Assembly (NCBI GenBank): GCA_963785125.1
Contig: CAWATU010000007.1
Span: forward strand, 1,240,001-1,304,000
Length of the DNA: 64,000 bases
Direction: 5' to 3'
Source: QHXN01 sp963785125
GTDB taxonomy: Bacteria > Acidobacteriota > Blastocatellia > Pyrinomonadales > Pyrinomonadaceae
Positions 18,659 through 28,304 of the stretch are shown piece by piece. The notes under the pieces are model-generated. The model did no database searches. It worked only from the letters and a program-made list of their open reading frames with translations, and was not told the DNA's origin. A program made the position numbers and the translations under genes. The stretch's first letter is position 1, and each line of letters opens with the position of its first letter.

Positions 18659-19766
18659 CACGAATCTCCCTTGGTGTCGTCCCAACTGCGGAAGGCGCGG
18701 CCCAACTCGTCGCGTGTCGGGCGCGCGTCCGTCCGCCGCACCGCCCTCCAGCTCGCGCTCGACCTCGTGCTCGTGGCTCACCTGCGCGGCGCGCCCCACG
18801 ACGTTCGGCGACTGCTGCGGCTGCACTTCGCCGCTTCCCGCGCGCTCGGCGCCCGCGGCCTCGGCCGCCCAAAGCTCGGAGCGCCCGGCGGCGGTGAAGA
18901 TGCGCGCCGCGCCCGCGCGCTCCTCGCCCGACTGCCGCCCGCGCTGCGCGTTCGGCAGAAGGTCGAAGGTCTCGGCGACCTCTTCGACGATGTCGCGCCC
19001 GATGGTCTGCGCGCCCGCGGCGAAGCCCGCGAGCATGCGAGTTGTCGCAGATGTTGTTAATCTGGCGCGGGATGCCCTCGGAGCAGCGGAAGATGAGATC
19101 GACCGCGCCGGGAGTGAAGACGTCCGTGCGCTCCGCGCCGGCAGCGAGCAGGCGCGAGGCGATGTAGCGCGCCGTCTCCTCGATGTCGGGCAGCGGCTTG
19201 ATCTCGCAGCGCAGCGCGACGCGCTGCTTGAGCTGTCGCAGCTCGGGCTGGTTGAGCACGTCGCGCAGCTCGGGCTGCCCCGTCAGGACTATCTGCAACT
19301 GCTTGGCCGAGTCGGACTCGAAGTTCGACATCAGCCGTATCTCTTCGAGCACCGAAGGCGAGAGCCCGTGCGCCTCGTCGATGACGAGCACGGTGCGCAG
19401 GCCGCGCGAGTGGCGCGAGTCGAGAACTTCTCCGAGCCTGAGGAGCAGCTCCGACTTGCTCTCCCAGCGCGGCACGTCGAGCAGCTTGGGCGACGAGATG
19501 TACTGGTAGAACTCCGGGCACGGTCATGCGCGGGTTGAAGAGGTAGGCGACGAGCACCGTGCGGTCGAGCCGGTTCATCATCCAGCGCAGGATGGTCGTC
19601 TTCCCCGTGCCGACCTCGCCCGTAACGACGATGAGCCCCTTGCCGCTCTCGATGCCGTAGTGCAGGTTCGCCATCGCCTCGGTGTGCGAGGGCGTGAAGT
19701 AGATGAACCGCGGGTCGGGCGTCAGCGCGAAGGGAGTTCTTTCAGTCCGTAGAAGTCAAGGTACAT
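18658..19766 (-). CDS. XrtA-associated AAA ATPase (ExeA/GspA-like), frameshifted
   Basis: Cytosolic ATPase of the ExeA-like family, marker of exosortase A-type loci (TIGR03015-like). Start at 19766 (MYLDFYGLKELPFALTPDPR) with CGGAGG upstream. Walker A 'VVTGEVGTGKTTILRWMMNR', Walker B 'RTVLVIDEAHGLSPSVLEEI', then sensor 'QLQIVLTGQPELRDVLNQPE' and 'LRQLKQRVALRCEIKPLPDI'. The end of the AAA module is 'SEGIPRQINNICDN' joined, after a break near 19,038, to 'SMLAGFAAGAQTIGRDIVEE'. The C-terminal tail is variable and ends 'FRSWDDTKGDS' before TGA 18658-18660, which overlaps the kinase start. Breaks near 19515, 19038 and 18730. Its precise role in export is not established for the family. Confidence 0.85.
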
Positions 19767-19780
19767 CGTTGAAACCTCCG

Positions 19781-19862
19781 GTCAGTAAATCGTAAATCGT
19801 GAATCGTGAACGAGTGAAAAGCAGTTTCTAATCTTTCACGATTGACGATTTACCGTTTACGC
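19781..19862. repeat. Heptamer-built inverted repeat (TAAATCG/TGAATCG units)
   Basis: Left arm of about 3 heptamers (19785-19813: TAAATCG, TAAATCG, TGAATCG, TGAACGA) and a complementary right arm (19834-19860). The core GTAAATCGT-N-AATCGTGAA pairs over 19 positions with one mismatch. It can form a long hairpin in the gap between the Wzz-like gene and the ATPase gene. Confidence 0.75.
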
Positions 19863-19869
19863 TCCTGTC

Positions 19870-21519
19870 TCAGCCTCGCGACGCGAACATCTCGATGATG
19901 TGCAGGCGGCTGAGGACGAAGGCGAGCGCGGGGGCGCTCACGACGGTGGCGACGACCGCCGCCAGCCGCCAGCGCGACGCGGCGCAGCCTTCAGGTTGCG
20001 CTGCTCGCGCGGGGTCAGGAGCATCGGCAGCGTGACGAGCACGGGCAGGCCCGTGTAGTGCTCGGCGTCCTCGCTCGTCTGGACGGTCAGCAGGCGCGGC
20101 ACCTCGAAGGCGGCGGCGAGCGCGAGCGCCGAAGCCGAGCCCGACGACGAGCCCGAGCAGCATCAGCAGCGGGCGCTTGGGCGCGACCGGCTGCTGCGGG
20201 AGGTTCGCCGAGTCGATGACGGCGATGGATTCGCCCTGCGCGCGCCCCGCCACGTCCGACGTCGTCTCGGCCTTCTTCTGCTGCTCGACCATCTGGTCGT
20301 AGATGGCCTTCTCGGTCTGGTACTCGCGGCTGGATGGCTTCGAGCTCGAACCTCGTGCCCCGGGGACGCTGTTGATGCTGCGCGCCGACCGCGACGGAGG
20401 TCTGCCGCTCGACGCGGTCGAGCAGCGTCTGCTGCCGCTTGACCTCGCCCTGGAGGCGCGCGACCTCGCCCTTGTAGGCGCCGAGGCGCGGGTCAGATGC
20501 GTTCTTCGAGGCGGTCGCGCATCTCCTCGACCTTGCGCTTGTGCTCCTCGACCATCTCGTCCATCTGGCCGCTGTGATCGCAGTCGATCTGCTTCTGCAC
20601 GGCGACTTCATCTCGGGCGCGCGCGGGTCTGAAGCTTGAGCGTCGACTCGTCGTACTGCGATTCCAGCTCGGCCTGGCGCTTGACCAGCTCGGCGTAGGC
20701 GGCCGTGCTCTTCGGGTCCTGCATCCGCTGAGGACGGCTCGTCGACCTGCTGCTGGTTGGCCTTGTCGAGGTCGGAGGCGAGGCGGTTGAGGTAGGCGAT
20801 CTGGTCGTTGATGCGGCCGATCTCGGAGATGCGCGCCTTCTGCTCCTCGCGCAGGCCCGCCGAGCTGCCGACGAGCGCCTGTCGACGAGCTGGGCAGGCT
20901 CGGATGGTTCGACTGCATGACGTCGCAGGCGGCGGCGGTCGATCTCGTCGAGCTTGGCCTTCTGCTCGTCGACGCGCTCGGTGAAGAACTCCTTGGTCAG
21001 CTCGGCCTCGTCGCTCGACGGCGCTCCGTCTGGCTCTCGACGTACTTGCCGGCCAGCGCCTCGGTCACGGCCTGCGTCGCGCGCGGCTCCTGCGCCGCGG
21101 AAGGAGAGGAAGAAGCCGTTGGTGATCTCGTTGCGGCTGGTGTTGAGCGTGATCTTAAGGTCGCGCGTCCGCATCCGCTCGACCAGCTCCTCCATCGACT
21201 CGCCGCGCGCCCGCTCGCGCGCGTAGAGGTCGTAGCGCTGGATGAGGGGTTCGAGCGTGCTGCGGCTCGTGACCTCCTGTCCGATGTTGTTGATGCGCAT
21301 CGTCAGGTCGCTGTCCGAGAGCTGCGTGACGATCCCGGTCGCGATGCTCGCGGGCTTCACCGTCAGGAGCGTCGTGGACTCGTAGACGTTCGGCAGCCGC
21401 CAGACCACGTACGCGACCGCGACCGCGACGGCCGCCGTCGGCAGCACGATCAGCCACTTCCTCCGCCAAACCATCCGCGCCAGCTCGCCCGGCGTCCGCT
21501 GCCTGAAATCAACACTCAT
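19870..21519 (-). CDS. Polysaccharide chain-length determinant (Wzz-like, XrtA type), frameshifted
   Basis: Inner-membrane co-polymerase that sets polymer length and partners the BY-kinase. Start at 21519 (MSVDFRQRTPGELARMVWRR). First membrane segment 'KWLIVLPTAAVAVAVAYVVW', followed by the Wzz motif 'RLPNVYESTTLLTVKPAS' and a long periplasmic coiled coil rich in Glu/Arg (for example 'DEQKAKLDEIDR' and 'RRIEEQLRTLD'-like stretches in shifted frames). A late segment 'VAPKRPLLMLLGLVVGLGFG' holds the proline-rich second membrane helix. The C-terminus is 'VVATVVSAPALAFVLSRLHI..MFASRG', a third membrane segment. At least five frame breaks in 20.0-21.1 kb. Length of about 550 residues fits the TIGR03007-like family. 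The neighbours support the call. Confidence 0.82.
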
Positions 21520-21529
21520 AGCTCACTCC

Positions 21530-21606
21530 GTTCGTAGTGAATGGTGAATGAGTGAATTGATTGAAAACCAGTTCTTCCAGTCACTATTTACGATTCACTA
21601 TTCACC
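21530..21606. repeat. Heptamer-built inverted repeat (GTGAATG units)
   Basis: Left arm AGTGAATGGTGAATGAGTG (21533-21551) and a right arm of inverted units (ACTATTTACGATTCACTATT, 21582-21601). Imperfectly complementary, in the gap between the TPR lipoprotein gene and the Wzz-like gene. Same architecture as the element at 19781-19862 but a different heptamer. Confidence 0.7.
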
Positions 21607-21609
21607 GCC

Positions 21610-24056
21610 TTAAAGGCTTTCCAGCGTGCGGCGCACCTCGTCCACGGGGGTCTGGGTCGGGGGCTTGACGGGGCGCTGCCTGCTCCTGCGCGGCCAGTTC
21701 CAAGCGACTTCTGAAGCTCGCGGCGGGCAGCGGCCTTGTCGCCGTTCTTGGCGAGCGCGGCGCCGAGGTGCCAGCGGTAGAGCGAGTTGTCGCCGCCGCG
21801 CTTGGACGCGTTCGTCGACCGCGCGCTGGAGCTGCTCGACCGCGTCGCGGTAGAGCCCGCGGCGGTAGTAGACCCAGCCGAGCGTGTCGGCGAAGCCGGG
21901 CTCGTTGGGGAAGCGGCGCACCACGTCCTGGCCGAGCCGCATCGCCTCCTCGGCGTTGCCCTTGCCGTGGTCGGCGTAGAGCGCCGCGAGGTTGTTGGCC
22001 GCGACCGGCTCGTCGGGCCGGATGGAGAGGACGCGCCGGTAGTACTCGGCCGCCGCGTCGAGGTTGTTCGCGGCCCGCCTCGATCATCCCGATCGATGCG
22101 GAAGGCGACGAAGTCGTCGGGGCTCCGCTCGGTCACCTTCTTGTAAGTGTCGATGGCGCGGTCGGGCTGCTGCGTGCCGAAGTAGATTTCGGCGAGAGCC
22201 ATGTAGGCCGCCATGAAGTCCGCGTCAAGTTCGACCGCGCGCCGCATAGACCGCCTCGGCCCGCTGCGGGTCGGGCGCGTCCTGCTGGCTGCCGTTGCGG
22301 TAGGCATTCCCCAGAAGGTACTGAAGCTGCGCGTTGTCGGCTGCTCGTTGGCTAACTGCTCGACGCGCCCGCGCGCCTCGCCGAGGCGTCCGGTGGCCGC
22401 GCCGAGGTTGACGAGCGCGGTCAGCGCCTGGAAGTTCGTCGCGGTCGAGCGCGAGCGCCTGATCGAGGTGCTGCCACGCCTCGTCCCACTTGCGCTCGGC
22501 GGCGGCGGCGTCGGCGAGGTTGACGTGGGGCAGCGGCGAGTTGGGCAGCGGCTGGCGCGCTGCCTCGAAGTCCGCGCGCGCCGCCGTCAACAGCGAAGGC
22601 GTCTGCGCCGCGAGCCGGAGCGCGGCCTTTCCGCGCAGCAGGTACGCGTTCGTCTTCACGTCGGCGAGGAGCTGCGGCGTCATGCTCGCCGTTCGGCGCC
22701 GCGTCCTTGAGCTTCTTCAGAAGCTCGTCGGCCATCGCGCTTCGAGCCCTCGGCGTCGCCCGAGTCGAGCCCGATCTGAATCTGGAGGAGCTTGGCCGGG
22801 AGGAAGTCCTGATAGTAACGCTCCAACTCGCCGGCGCGCGCGCGCGCCTGCTCCAACTGCCCGTCGCGGTAGAGCGCGTCCGACATGAAGAAGAGGCCGA
22901 GCTTCGAGCGCGGCTCGCCGTCGAGCACGGTCTTCAAGTCGGCGATGGCATCCTTGAGCTTGCCCGCGGCGACGTTGCATGCGCGCGCGCAGGAAGAGCG
23001 CGTCCGGGTCTTTCGCGTTGCGCTTGAGCAGTTCGTCGGCGTAGCTCCGTCGCGGCCTTCGTGTCGCCGCGCTGGAGGCTGATCTCGCCGAGGCGGTAGC
23101 GGCCGCGCGTGTAGTCGGGCGAGGTCTTGACGATCTCCTGATAGAGGTTCGCGGCGTCGTCGAAGCGGCCGACCGTCGCGTAATAGTCGGCGAGCCGCGC
23201 CTTGCCCTCGGGCTTGTCCCAGTCGAGCTGCGCCCACGCCTTGTAAGCCTCCTCGGCCTGGTCGCAGCCGGTTGTTGACGAGGTAGTAGCTGGCGAGCAC
23301 CCAGCGCACGTCGCGGTTGTCGGGGTCTACCTCGACGGCCTTGCGGAACTGCACCTCCGCGTCGTCCTTGCGGTTGGTCTGCGTCAGGAACTTGCCGTAC
23401 TCGACGTGGGCGAGCGACGAGCGGTCGTTGACCGCGATGGCCTCGTTGTAGACGCGCTCGGCGTCGGCGGGGCGGTTCGTCTGGAGGTAGAAGCGCGCGA
23501 GCCCCATGTGCGACTCGACGCGGCGCGGGTCGAGCGCGACGGCCTCCTTAATCATGGCTTCGGCCTTCGCGGTGTCGCCCTTGAAGAAGGTGACGTTGGC
23601 GAGGAGGATTTGCCCGTCCGGGTTGTTCGGCTCGCGCGCGACGACCTCGCCCGCGAGGCGCTCGGCCTCGACGAGGAAGTCGGCCTGCTTCTGCCGGCCG
23701 AAGGCGGCGAGATAGCCGTTGGCGAGGCGGATGCGCGCGACGACGTTCGCCGGGTCGAGCTTGACCGCGACCTGTAGCTCCTCGATGTACTCACCGCCGC
23801 GGCCGAGCTGCTCGTAGGCTTGCGCCAGGCCCCAGTGCGCGGCCGCGAGTTTGTCGTCGATCTGGATGGCGTTGCGGAATTCGAGCGAAGCCTCCTGCCA
23901 GCGGCGCTCCTTGAGGAAGGCTTCGCCGCGCGCGACGTGTTCGGCCTTCGCTTTCTCGGGGTTGGAGCAGGCGGTCGCGAACGCGACGAGGCAGGCGAGC
24001 AGGACGGCGAGCGGCGCCCGGAGGCTCCGGGCGCGGGGGCACTCTTGAAGGTTCAT
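21610..24056 (-). CDS. prsT: PEP-CTERM-system TPR-repeat lipoprotein (PrsT-like), frameshifted
   Basis: Large TPR lipoprotein typical of exosortase loci (TIGR02917-like). Start at 24056 (MNLQECPRARS); lipobox 'AFATAC' with the acylated cysteine at about residue 28, so it is membrane-anchored outside the cytosol. Fifteen or more TPR units follow across about 800 codons: 'GEAFLKERRWQEASLEFRNA', 'AAHWGLAQAYEQLGRGGEYI', 'VESHMGLARFYLQTNRPADA' and 'AYMALAEIYFGTQQPDRAID'. The first 290 codons are clean. Breaks follow near 23265, 23045, 22985, 22735, 22430, 22340, 22235, 22080, 21800 and 21690. The C-terminal TPRs read 'GWVYYRRGLYRDAVEQLQRA'. It probably scaffolds the export complex. A sigma-54-like site lies 136 bases upstream of the start. 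Confidence 0.82.
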
Positions 24057-24191
24057 CTGACTGGCACTCCTTAAAGGTCTGGCGGCCACCGCGCGCGCGC
24101 CCGGCAGACCGGGGCTAAACGGTCTTCGCGGGCACGAACCACTCCGCCGCTTCCACTTGACCGGCCCGGCCTCTTCCTCCGTTCGCGGCGG

Positions 24192-24206
24192 GCAAAGCCA
24201 CTTCCA
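24192..24206 (-). promoter_or_regulatory. Sigma-54-like promoter upstream of prsT
   Basis: On the minus strand TGGAAGTGGCTTTGC: the GG (-24) and GC (-12) doublets are 10 bases apart and TTGC is intact, fitting the RpoN consensus TGGCAC-N5-TTGC. Position -4 (A for C) deviates. It shares ACTCTGGAAGTGGC with the site at 26154-26168. Confidence 0.55.
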
Positions 24207-24361
24207 GAGTCTTCCGGCCGTCCGTTTTCGTCCGCGCCCTCCCGGCGGGGCATGCCGGCGGGAACGACGTTTAAAGGAAACGTCTAAAGACGCCCCTCTT
24301 CCTCTAACAATGCCCCATTCAAGACAGAAAAAGCAAGACTATTCTCAAACGCCGGGCCGCC
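24207..24361. other. Gap between epsI and prsT promoter
   Basis: No gene seen. Contains a 7-bp hairpin GACGTTT-AAAGG-AAACGTC (24266-24284) and a GCCGG/CCGGC-rich stretch (24240-24262). Neither has a U-run on the minus strand, so a terminator cannot be claimed. Confidence 0.4.
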
Positions 24362-25010
24362 TCAGTCCGGCACGTAGGCCAAGAGATTCGGCGCGACGTG
24401 GGCGGCGAACTGCGCGGCCGTCTCGGTGGCCTCGCGCTCGGAGCCGCGGAACGGGACGAGCACGCGCACCATCGCACCGTCGGAGCGGCGCAGGCGGATG
24501 CTGTCGAAGACCGTGTAGAGCTTGTCCACGTACTCGCTCGCCACCGCGCGACCGCGCCCCTGATACCAGTAGAGCATCACCATCCGGTCGTCGCCGTGGT
24601 CGATGACGTAGCCGTTGGCGCTGAAGGGCGCGCGGCCATCGGCCGGGCTGAACCTCGACCGTCGAGGGCTCGCCGAGCGTCCAGCCGGAGCCGGGCAGGC
24701 AGTTGAGCGGGCTGTGGTAGGTGGCGCCGGTGCGCTGCGTCGAGTAGTAGCCGACGTAGAGCGAGGCCGTGCGGCCGCCCTCGCCCGCGTAGTCGCGCGA
24801 GACGTAGTCGTCGGCGCGCAGCACGGCCTCGGTCGCGGCGTCGAAGCGCACGTCGCGTCCCGCCTGCCGCCAGCCACCGAACTCTACGGGGAACTCTGCA
24901 AGGGTCTGGCGCGGCGCGCGCGCCTCGCCCGCCGCCGCCCAGTAGTTGATGAACGCGCCGCCCACGAGCAGCAACGCCGCCATCGCCCAGAACTGTGTAG
25001 ACTTCTTCAT
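24362..25010 (-). CDS. epsI: EpsI-family exosortase-associated protein, one frameshift
   Basis: EpsI (DUF3485) protein, which accompanies exosortases and is needed for exopolysaccharide production in some bacteria; its reaction is unknown. Start at 25010 (MKKSTQFWAMAALLLVGGAF) with one N-terminal membrane anchor, then the outside domain 'TLAEFPVEFGGWRQAGRDVR', 'AVLRADDYVSRDYAGEGGRT' and 'ASLYVGYYSTQRTGATYHSP'. Diagnostic core: 'LNCLPGSGWTLGEP', with the conserved Cys. After a break near 24645: 'FSANGYVIDHGDDRMVMLYW', 'YQGRGRAVASEYVDKLYTVF'. Its ATG overlaps the stop of the exosortase gene by 4 bases (25007-25010), so the two are coupled. In many species EpsI is fused to the exosortase; here they are separate. 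Confidence 0.9.
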
Positions 25011-26026
25011 CGCTGTAGACCCGCAGTCCCCTCCCCGCCGACGACGGGCACGACCGCCGCCGCCACGGGACTCTCCTTAGTCTCGACCTCTCCGGCCGTG
25101 GCCGCGCCGCCGCCGCGCCCGCCGCGCCGCGTCGGGTTGAAGCGGTCGAGCAGCCAGCCGAAGGCGAAGAGCAGCAGGAAGGCGACGACGTAGATGACCC
25201 AGCCCGAGAACTCGTGGAAGAAGCCGTCGGCGACCTCCGTCCCGTAGTAGCGCGCCAGCACGCCCGTCCCGCTCACGCGCGCCGCGTTGGTGATGATGGC
25301 GATGGGCACCGCTGCCAGCACGATGAGCACCGCGCGCACGCTGCGGAAGCGCTCGAAGCGGCGCCCGCCTGTGCCCCCTTCGTCCGAAGGGCTCGTGAAG
25401 TATGCGAAGACGACGGCCAGCGTGACGAGCGTCATCAGGCTCCGGATGCCGCTGCACGCCTCGACGACTTCGAGCTTCTTCGTCGTCGTCGAGCCCAGAG
25501 GGTACAGCTCAATCACGTTCCCCTCGCGCAGGACGGGGATGTCGAACATGCGCATGGCCCAGACGGCGCAGCGCGACGCGAAGAGTTGCAGCGGGAAGGC
25601 GACCTTGTTGAAGACGATGGTCGGGACGGGAATCGCCAGCGCCAGCAGGAAGAGCGGGACGAAGACCGCCCGCAGCAGCCGCCAGCCCCAGAAGTAGACG
25701 ACCACGCCCGCGAGCAGCAGGACGAGCGACGTGCGCTGCGTGAACAGCTCGGCCCCGGCCGTCCCGACCCACAGCATGAGCAGCGCCGAGACGACCGCCG
25801 CCGCTCCCCAGAAGGCGCGCGGGCGCTTCCCGACCGAGGCCAGTTGGTCGCGCTCAGTCCAGAGGATGTAGCCGATGACGAAGGGGATGAGCAGGCCGTG
25901 GGAGTAGTTCTCGTCGTCCCACCAGAAGCGCCCGAGCCGCGCCAGCACACCCCAGTAGGCGAACGCCACCGCCGCCGAGAGCAGCAGAGCCTTCCAGACG
26001 TTTCCGAGGGAAATTGCTTGGGGCAT
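25007..26026 (-). CDS. xrt: Exosortase (EpsH/XrtA-like)
   Basis: Polytopic membrane cysteine protease/transpeptidase that recognises C-terminal PEP-CTERM signals on exported proteins. 339 residues from ATG 26026 (MPQAISLGNVWKALLLSAAV) with about eight membrane helices. 'WWDDENYSHGLLIPFVIGYI' is the typical N-terminal loop. The catalytic triad is visible: Cys191 in 'VVEACSGIRSLMTL', Arg250 in 'ITNAARVSGTG', His271 in 'GFFHEFSGWVIYVVAF'. The C-terminal 40 residues are a Gly/Ala-rich tail. The open frame extends upstream to 26197, but that part crosses the sigma-54-like site and has no membrane protein character, so I take 26026. The frame is intact. The cognate substrate is probably the PEP-CTERM protein at 42100-42816. 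Confidence 0.93.
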   Translation of the reverse strand: MPQAISLGNVWKALLLSAAVAFAYWGVLARLGRFWWDDENYSHGLLIPFVIGYILWTERDQLASVGKRPRAFWGAAAVVSALLMLWVGTAGAELFTQRTSLVLLLAGVVVYFWGWRLLRAVFVPLFLLALAIPVPTIVFNKVAFPLQLFASRCAVWAMRMFDIPVLREGNVIELYPLGSTTTKKLEVVEACSGIRSLMTLVTLAVVFAYFTSPSDEGGTGGRRFERFRSVRAVLIVLAAVPIAIITNAARVSGTGVLARYYGTEVADGFFHEFSGWVIYVVAFLLLFAFGWLLDRFNPTRRGGRGGGAATAGEVETKESPVAAAVVPVVGGEGTAGLQR

Positions 26027-26153
26027 TTTGTCTGAAGCGCCCGGCGCTAAGGGGGGGCCGGGCGAAGTGGATGAGTTGGTTATTGCCGGAGACTTGTAAA
26101 CGTAGGATTGTCGGCGGCCCTGCTTTAACGCTCTGCGCCAGCGTACGGCGCGC

Positions 26154-26168
26154 GCCGGGCCACTTCCA
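26154..26168 (-). promoter_or_regulatory. Sigma-54-like motif upstream of exosortase gene
   Basis: Minus strand TGGAAGTGGCCCGGC: GG and GC doublets at the right spacing (10 bases) but CGGC replaces TTGC. The 14 bases ACTCTGGAAGTGGC are identical to those before prsT, and the distance to the start codon (128 bases) is nearly the same (136 for prsT). Confidence 0.4.
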
Positions 26169-26229
26169 GAGTATCGCAACGCGCGGCGGCGCGGCAACTA
26201 AAACCTTGCACCGGGGCGCGCACACAGGC

Positions 26230-27225
26230 TCAGGGCTTCGTGTGCAGGCGCCCGCCCGCGAGCCTCAACAGGAGGCGCGGCGACACCTTCAGCAGCAGCA
26301 GCACGGCCGTCAGCTTCCACCCGCCGAGCACACGGCGCGCGCACGCCACGGCCTCCCGCGCCTCCGCGAACCGGCCTTCACCGATGAGCGACTTGGCGCG
26401 TTCGAGGTCGATGGCGGCCTGTTGGCGCGTGAGCATCCGCTCGATCTCTTCGCGCTCGCGCACGGTCAGAGGGTATGCGTCCCTGATGTGGCGCGTCACC
26501 TTCCACTCGCGCGCGAGCCGGTTCTGCGCGTCGCCCGAGAGGCTGCCCTCACGGACGCGGTAGCGCGCGAGCACCTTGCGCTGGTAGCCGAGCCGCGCGC
26601 CGCGATGCGCGAGCCGCGCCCACAGCTCGAAGTCCTGCGCGTTGCGCAGCGTCTCGTCGAAGAGGCCGGCGTCGAAGACCGCCTGGCGGCGCGCGACCAC
26701 GCCCGACGTGATGACGTTGCAGTCGCCGCGGATGAGACTGAGAAAGCTCACCTCCCCCTCGGACGGCGCCGTCTCCATGTAGGTCTTGCCCGCGAGTTGC
26801 GAGTCGCCGAACATCAACGCATCGGTGTAGGCGAGGTCGAGCCCTTGCGCCTCGACGTGCTTCAACTGCTCTTCGAGGTAGGAGGGCTCCCAGAGGTCGT
26901 CGCCGTCGAGGAAGGCCACGAGCGGCGCGCGCGCCAGCCGTAGACCCGTGTTGCGCGCGCCCCCGGCGCCGCGGTTCTCCTGCACGACGTAGACGACGCG
27001 CGCCATGTACGGCTTAAGCTCTCGCTCAAGCTCCGCGGCGTCGGGCGAACCGTCGTTGACGACGATGACCTCGAAGCCTTCGAGCGTCTGTGCGAAGACC
27101 GAGTCGAGCGTCTCGGCGATGAAGGGCGCGACCTTGTAGGCCGTGATGATGACGCTGCACGTCGGCGCGGAAGCTATCACCTTCGCGCCGACCCGGACGG
27201 CCGCCTCTTCGCGCGCCTCGCTCAA
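26230..27225 (-). CDS. Glycosyltransferase family 2
   Basis: Cytosolic GT-A-fold inverting glycosyltransferase, 331 residues. The nucleotide-binding start is 'CSVIITAYKVAPFIAETLDS' with 'EVIVVNDGSPD'. The metal-binding region is 'APLVAFLDGDDLWEPSYLEE' (DGDD as the DxD-type motif), and the acceptor region is 'DETLRNAQDFELWARLAHRG' (ED-like QDF). The C-terminal 60 residues form an amphipathic/hydrophobic tail ('LTAVLLLLKVSPRLLLRLAG') that may hold it at the membrane. The start codon overlaps the stop of the deacetylase by 4 bases (27222-27225). Intact. Sugar donor unknown. Confidence 0.9.
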   Translation of the reverse strand: MSEAREEAAVRVGAKVIASAPTCSVIITAYKVAPFIAETLDSVFAQTLEGFEVIVVNDGSPDAAELERELKPYMARVVYVVQENRGAGGARNTGLRLARAPLVAFLDGDDLWEPSYLEEQLKHVEAQGLDLAYTDALMFGDSQLAGKTYMETAPSEGEVSFLSLIRGDCNVITSGVVARRQAVFDAGLFDETLRNAQDFELWARLAHRGARLGYQRKVLARYRVREGSLSGDAQNRLAREWKVTRHIRDAYPLTVREREEIERMLTRQQAAIDLERAKSLIGEGRFAEAREAVACARRVLGGWKLTAVLLLLKVSPRLLLRLAGGRLHTKP

Positions 27226-28292
27226 GCGTAACGCCCTCCCGCGTTCGGCGCGGCCGGCGCCCCCGCGCGCCTGCGCGGCAGCGCCGCGGAGACGCCCGTC
27301 AGCCAGCCCTCGAACTCAAGGTCGGAGAGCGACGCTACGTCGAGCAGGCGCGGCAGCAGCAGCGGCTCCGACTCGCGCGTGGCGTAGCCCGTCTCGCATG
27401 TCGTCGCCGTACGCACGCCCGCCTCCGCGAGCCACGGCAGGAACGAGCGCTCGTAGACGCCGCTCGGGTAGCAGAAGTGTACGGCGGCGTCGCGCCCGGT
27501 CAGGCGACTGAGGACAGAGCAATTGTCATCAATCTCGCGCCGGAACAGCTCGCGCACGTTCGGCGTGCGGTGACGGTGCGTGTGCAACTGCACGTCCACG
27601 CCCGCCTCCACCAGCTCACGAACCTCCGCCGGGTTAACGAGGTGAAGGATGCGCCGCTCGGACAGCTCTTCGTAATCGACGCCGACCGCGCGCGCGATCT
27701 TGCGCAGCAACTCGTCCTTCTCCTCGGCCGAAAGTTTCCGCTCCGCCGCGAAGCCGCGCAGCGCCGAGAGCACGGCCGCGCGCGCCGCATCGTCGGAGAG
27801 TTCGACGCGCGAGTCATCGCCGTTCAGCTCTTTGAGGTCGAGCGAGCGCCCGCGCGCCTTCCAGAGAAGGTATGAGCAGAACGTGTCGAAGACGGGCCGG
27901 TTGAACTCTGTGTAGAAGGTCGTCAGATAGAGCGTGACGGGGAAGCCGAACTCGCTGATGATGGGAAAGGCGCGCGCGTAGAAATCGTAGGCGCCGTCGT
28001 CGAAGGTGATGGCGACGGCGCGGTCGGGCAGGTCGTCCGCGTAGAGTCTTTCGACGGCCTCGCCGAGCGGGAGCACCTTTGCGCCGGAGCCTTCGAGCAC
28101 GCGCATCCGCGAGCGGAAGGTCTCGGGGCTCAGGTAGAGCGAGCCATCCCAGGAGTGTTCGTCGTCGAGCGAGACGCCGTGATAGGCGAGGATGAGCAGG
28201 CGCCGCCGACGCCAGCGGCTCCCGGCGACGAGCCGGAACGCACCCGCCGTCTTGAGCGAGCGCAGCGCGGTCTTCTTAATCCCCTTCAGCAT
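27222..28292 (-). CDS. Polysaccharide deacetylase (NodB domain)
   Basis: Metal-dependent carbohydrate esterase family 4 enzyme, 356 residues. Starts MLKGIKKTALRSLKTAG. NodB motif 1 is 'AVAITFDDGAYDFYARAFPI' (TFDDG at 96-100, catalytic base Asp and metal Asp). Motif 2 is 'DVQLHTHRHRTPNV' (H-x3-H metal ligands, H-T-H-R-H arrangement). A later strand is 'AAVHFCYPSGVYERSFLPWL', resembling the R-P-[FY]/Y-P-x-G motif. No signal peptide, so action on a lipid-linked or cytosolic sugar is more likely than on cell wall. In XrtA loci a similar deacetylase is common, but this one is longer and may belong to another group. Coupled to the GT2 downstream. Intact. Confidence 0.9.
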   Translation of the reverse strand: MLKGIKKTALRSLKTAGAFRLVAGSRWRRRRLLILAYHGVSLDDEHSWDGSLYLSPETFRSRMRVLEGSGAKVLPLGEAVERLYADDLPDRAVAITFDDGAYDFYARAFPIISEFGFPVTLYLTTFYTEFNRPVFDTFCSYLLWKARGRSLDLKELNGDDSRVELSDDAARAAVLSALRGFAAERKLSAEEKDELLRKIARAVGVDYEELSERRILHLVNPAEVRELVEAGVDVQLHTHRHRTPNVRELFRREIDDNCSVLSRLTGRDAAVHFCYPSGVYERSFLPWLAEAGVRTATTCETGYATRESEPLLLPRLLDVASLSDLEFEGWLTGVSAALPRRRAGAPAAPNAGGRYA

Positions 28293-28304
28293 CCCGCGCC
28301 TCCC

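Noticed and set aside
24185..24215. GGGCAAAGCC resembling the c-di-GMP riboswitch core
   Set aside because: No GGCAAACC, GNRA stem or GGTTGCC partner nearby on either strand; read on the minus strand it is the sigma-54-like site.
26027..26197. N-terminal extension of the exosortase
   Set aside because: The extra 57 residues are Arg/Pro/Ser-rich and cross the shared sigma-54-like motif; the ATG at 26026 gives the standard exosortase start.
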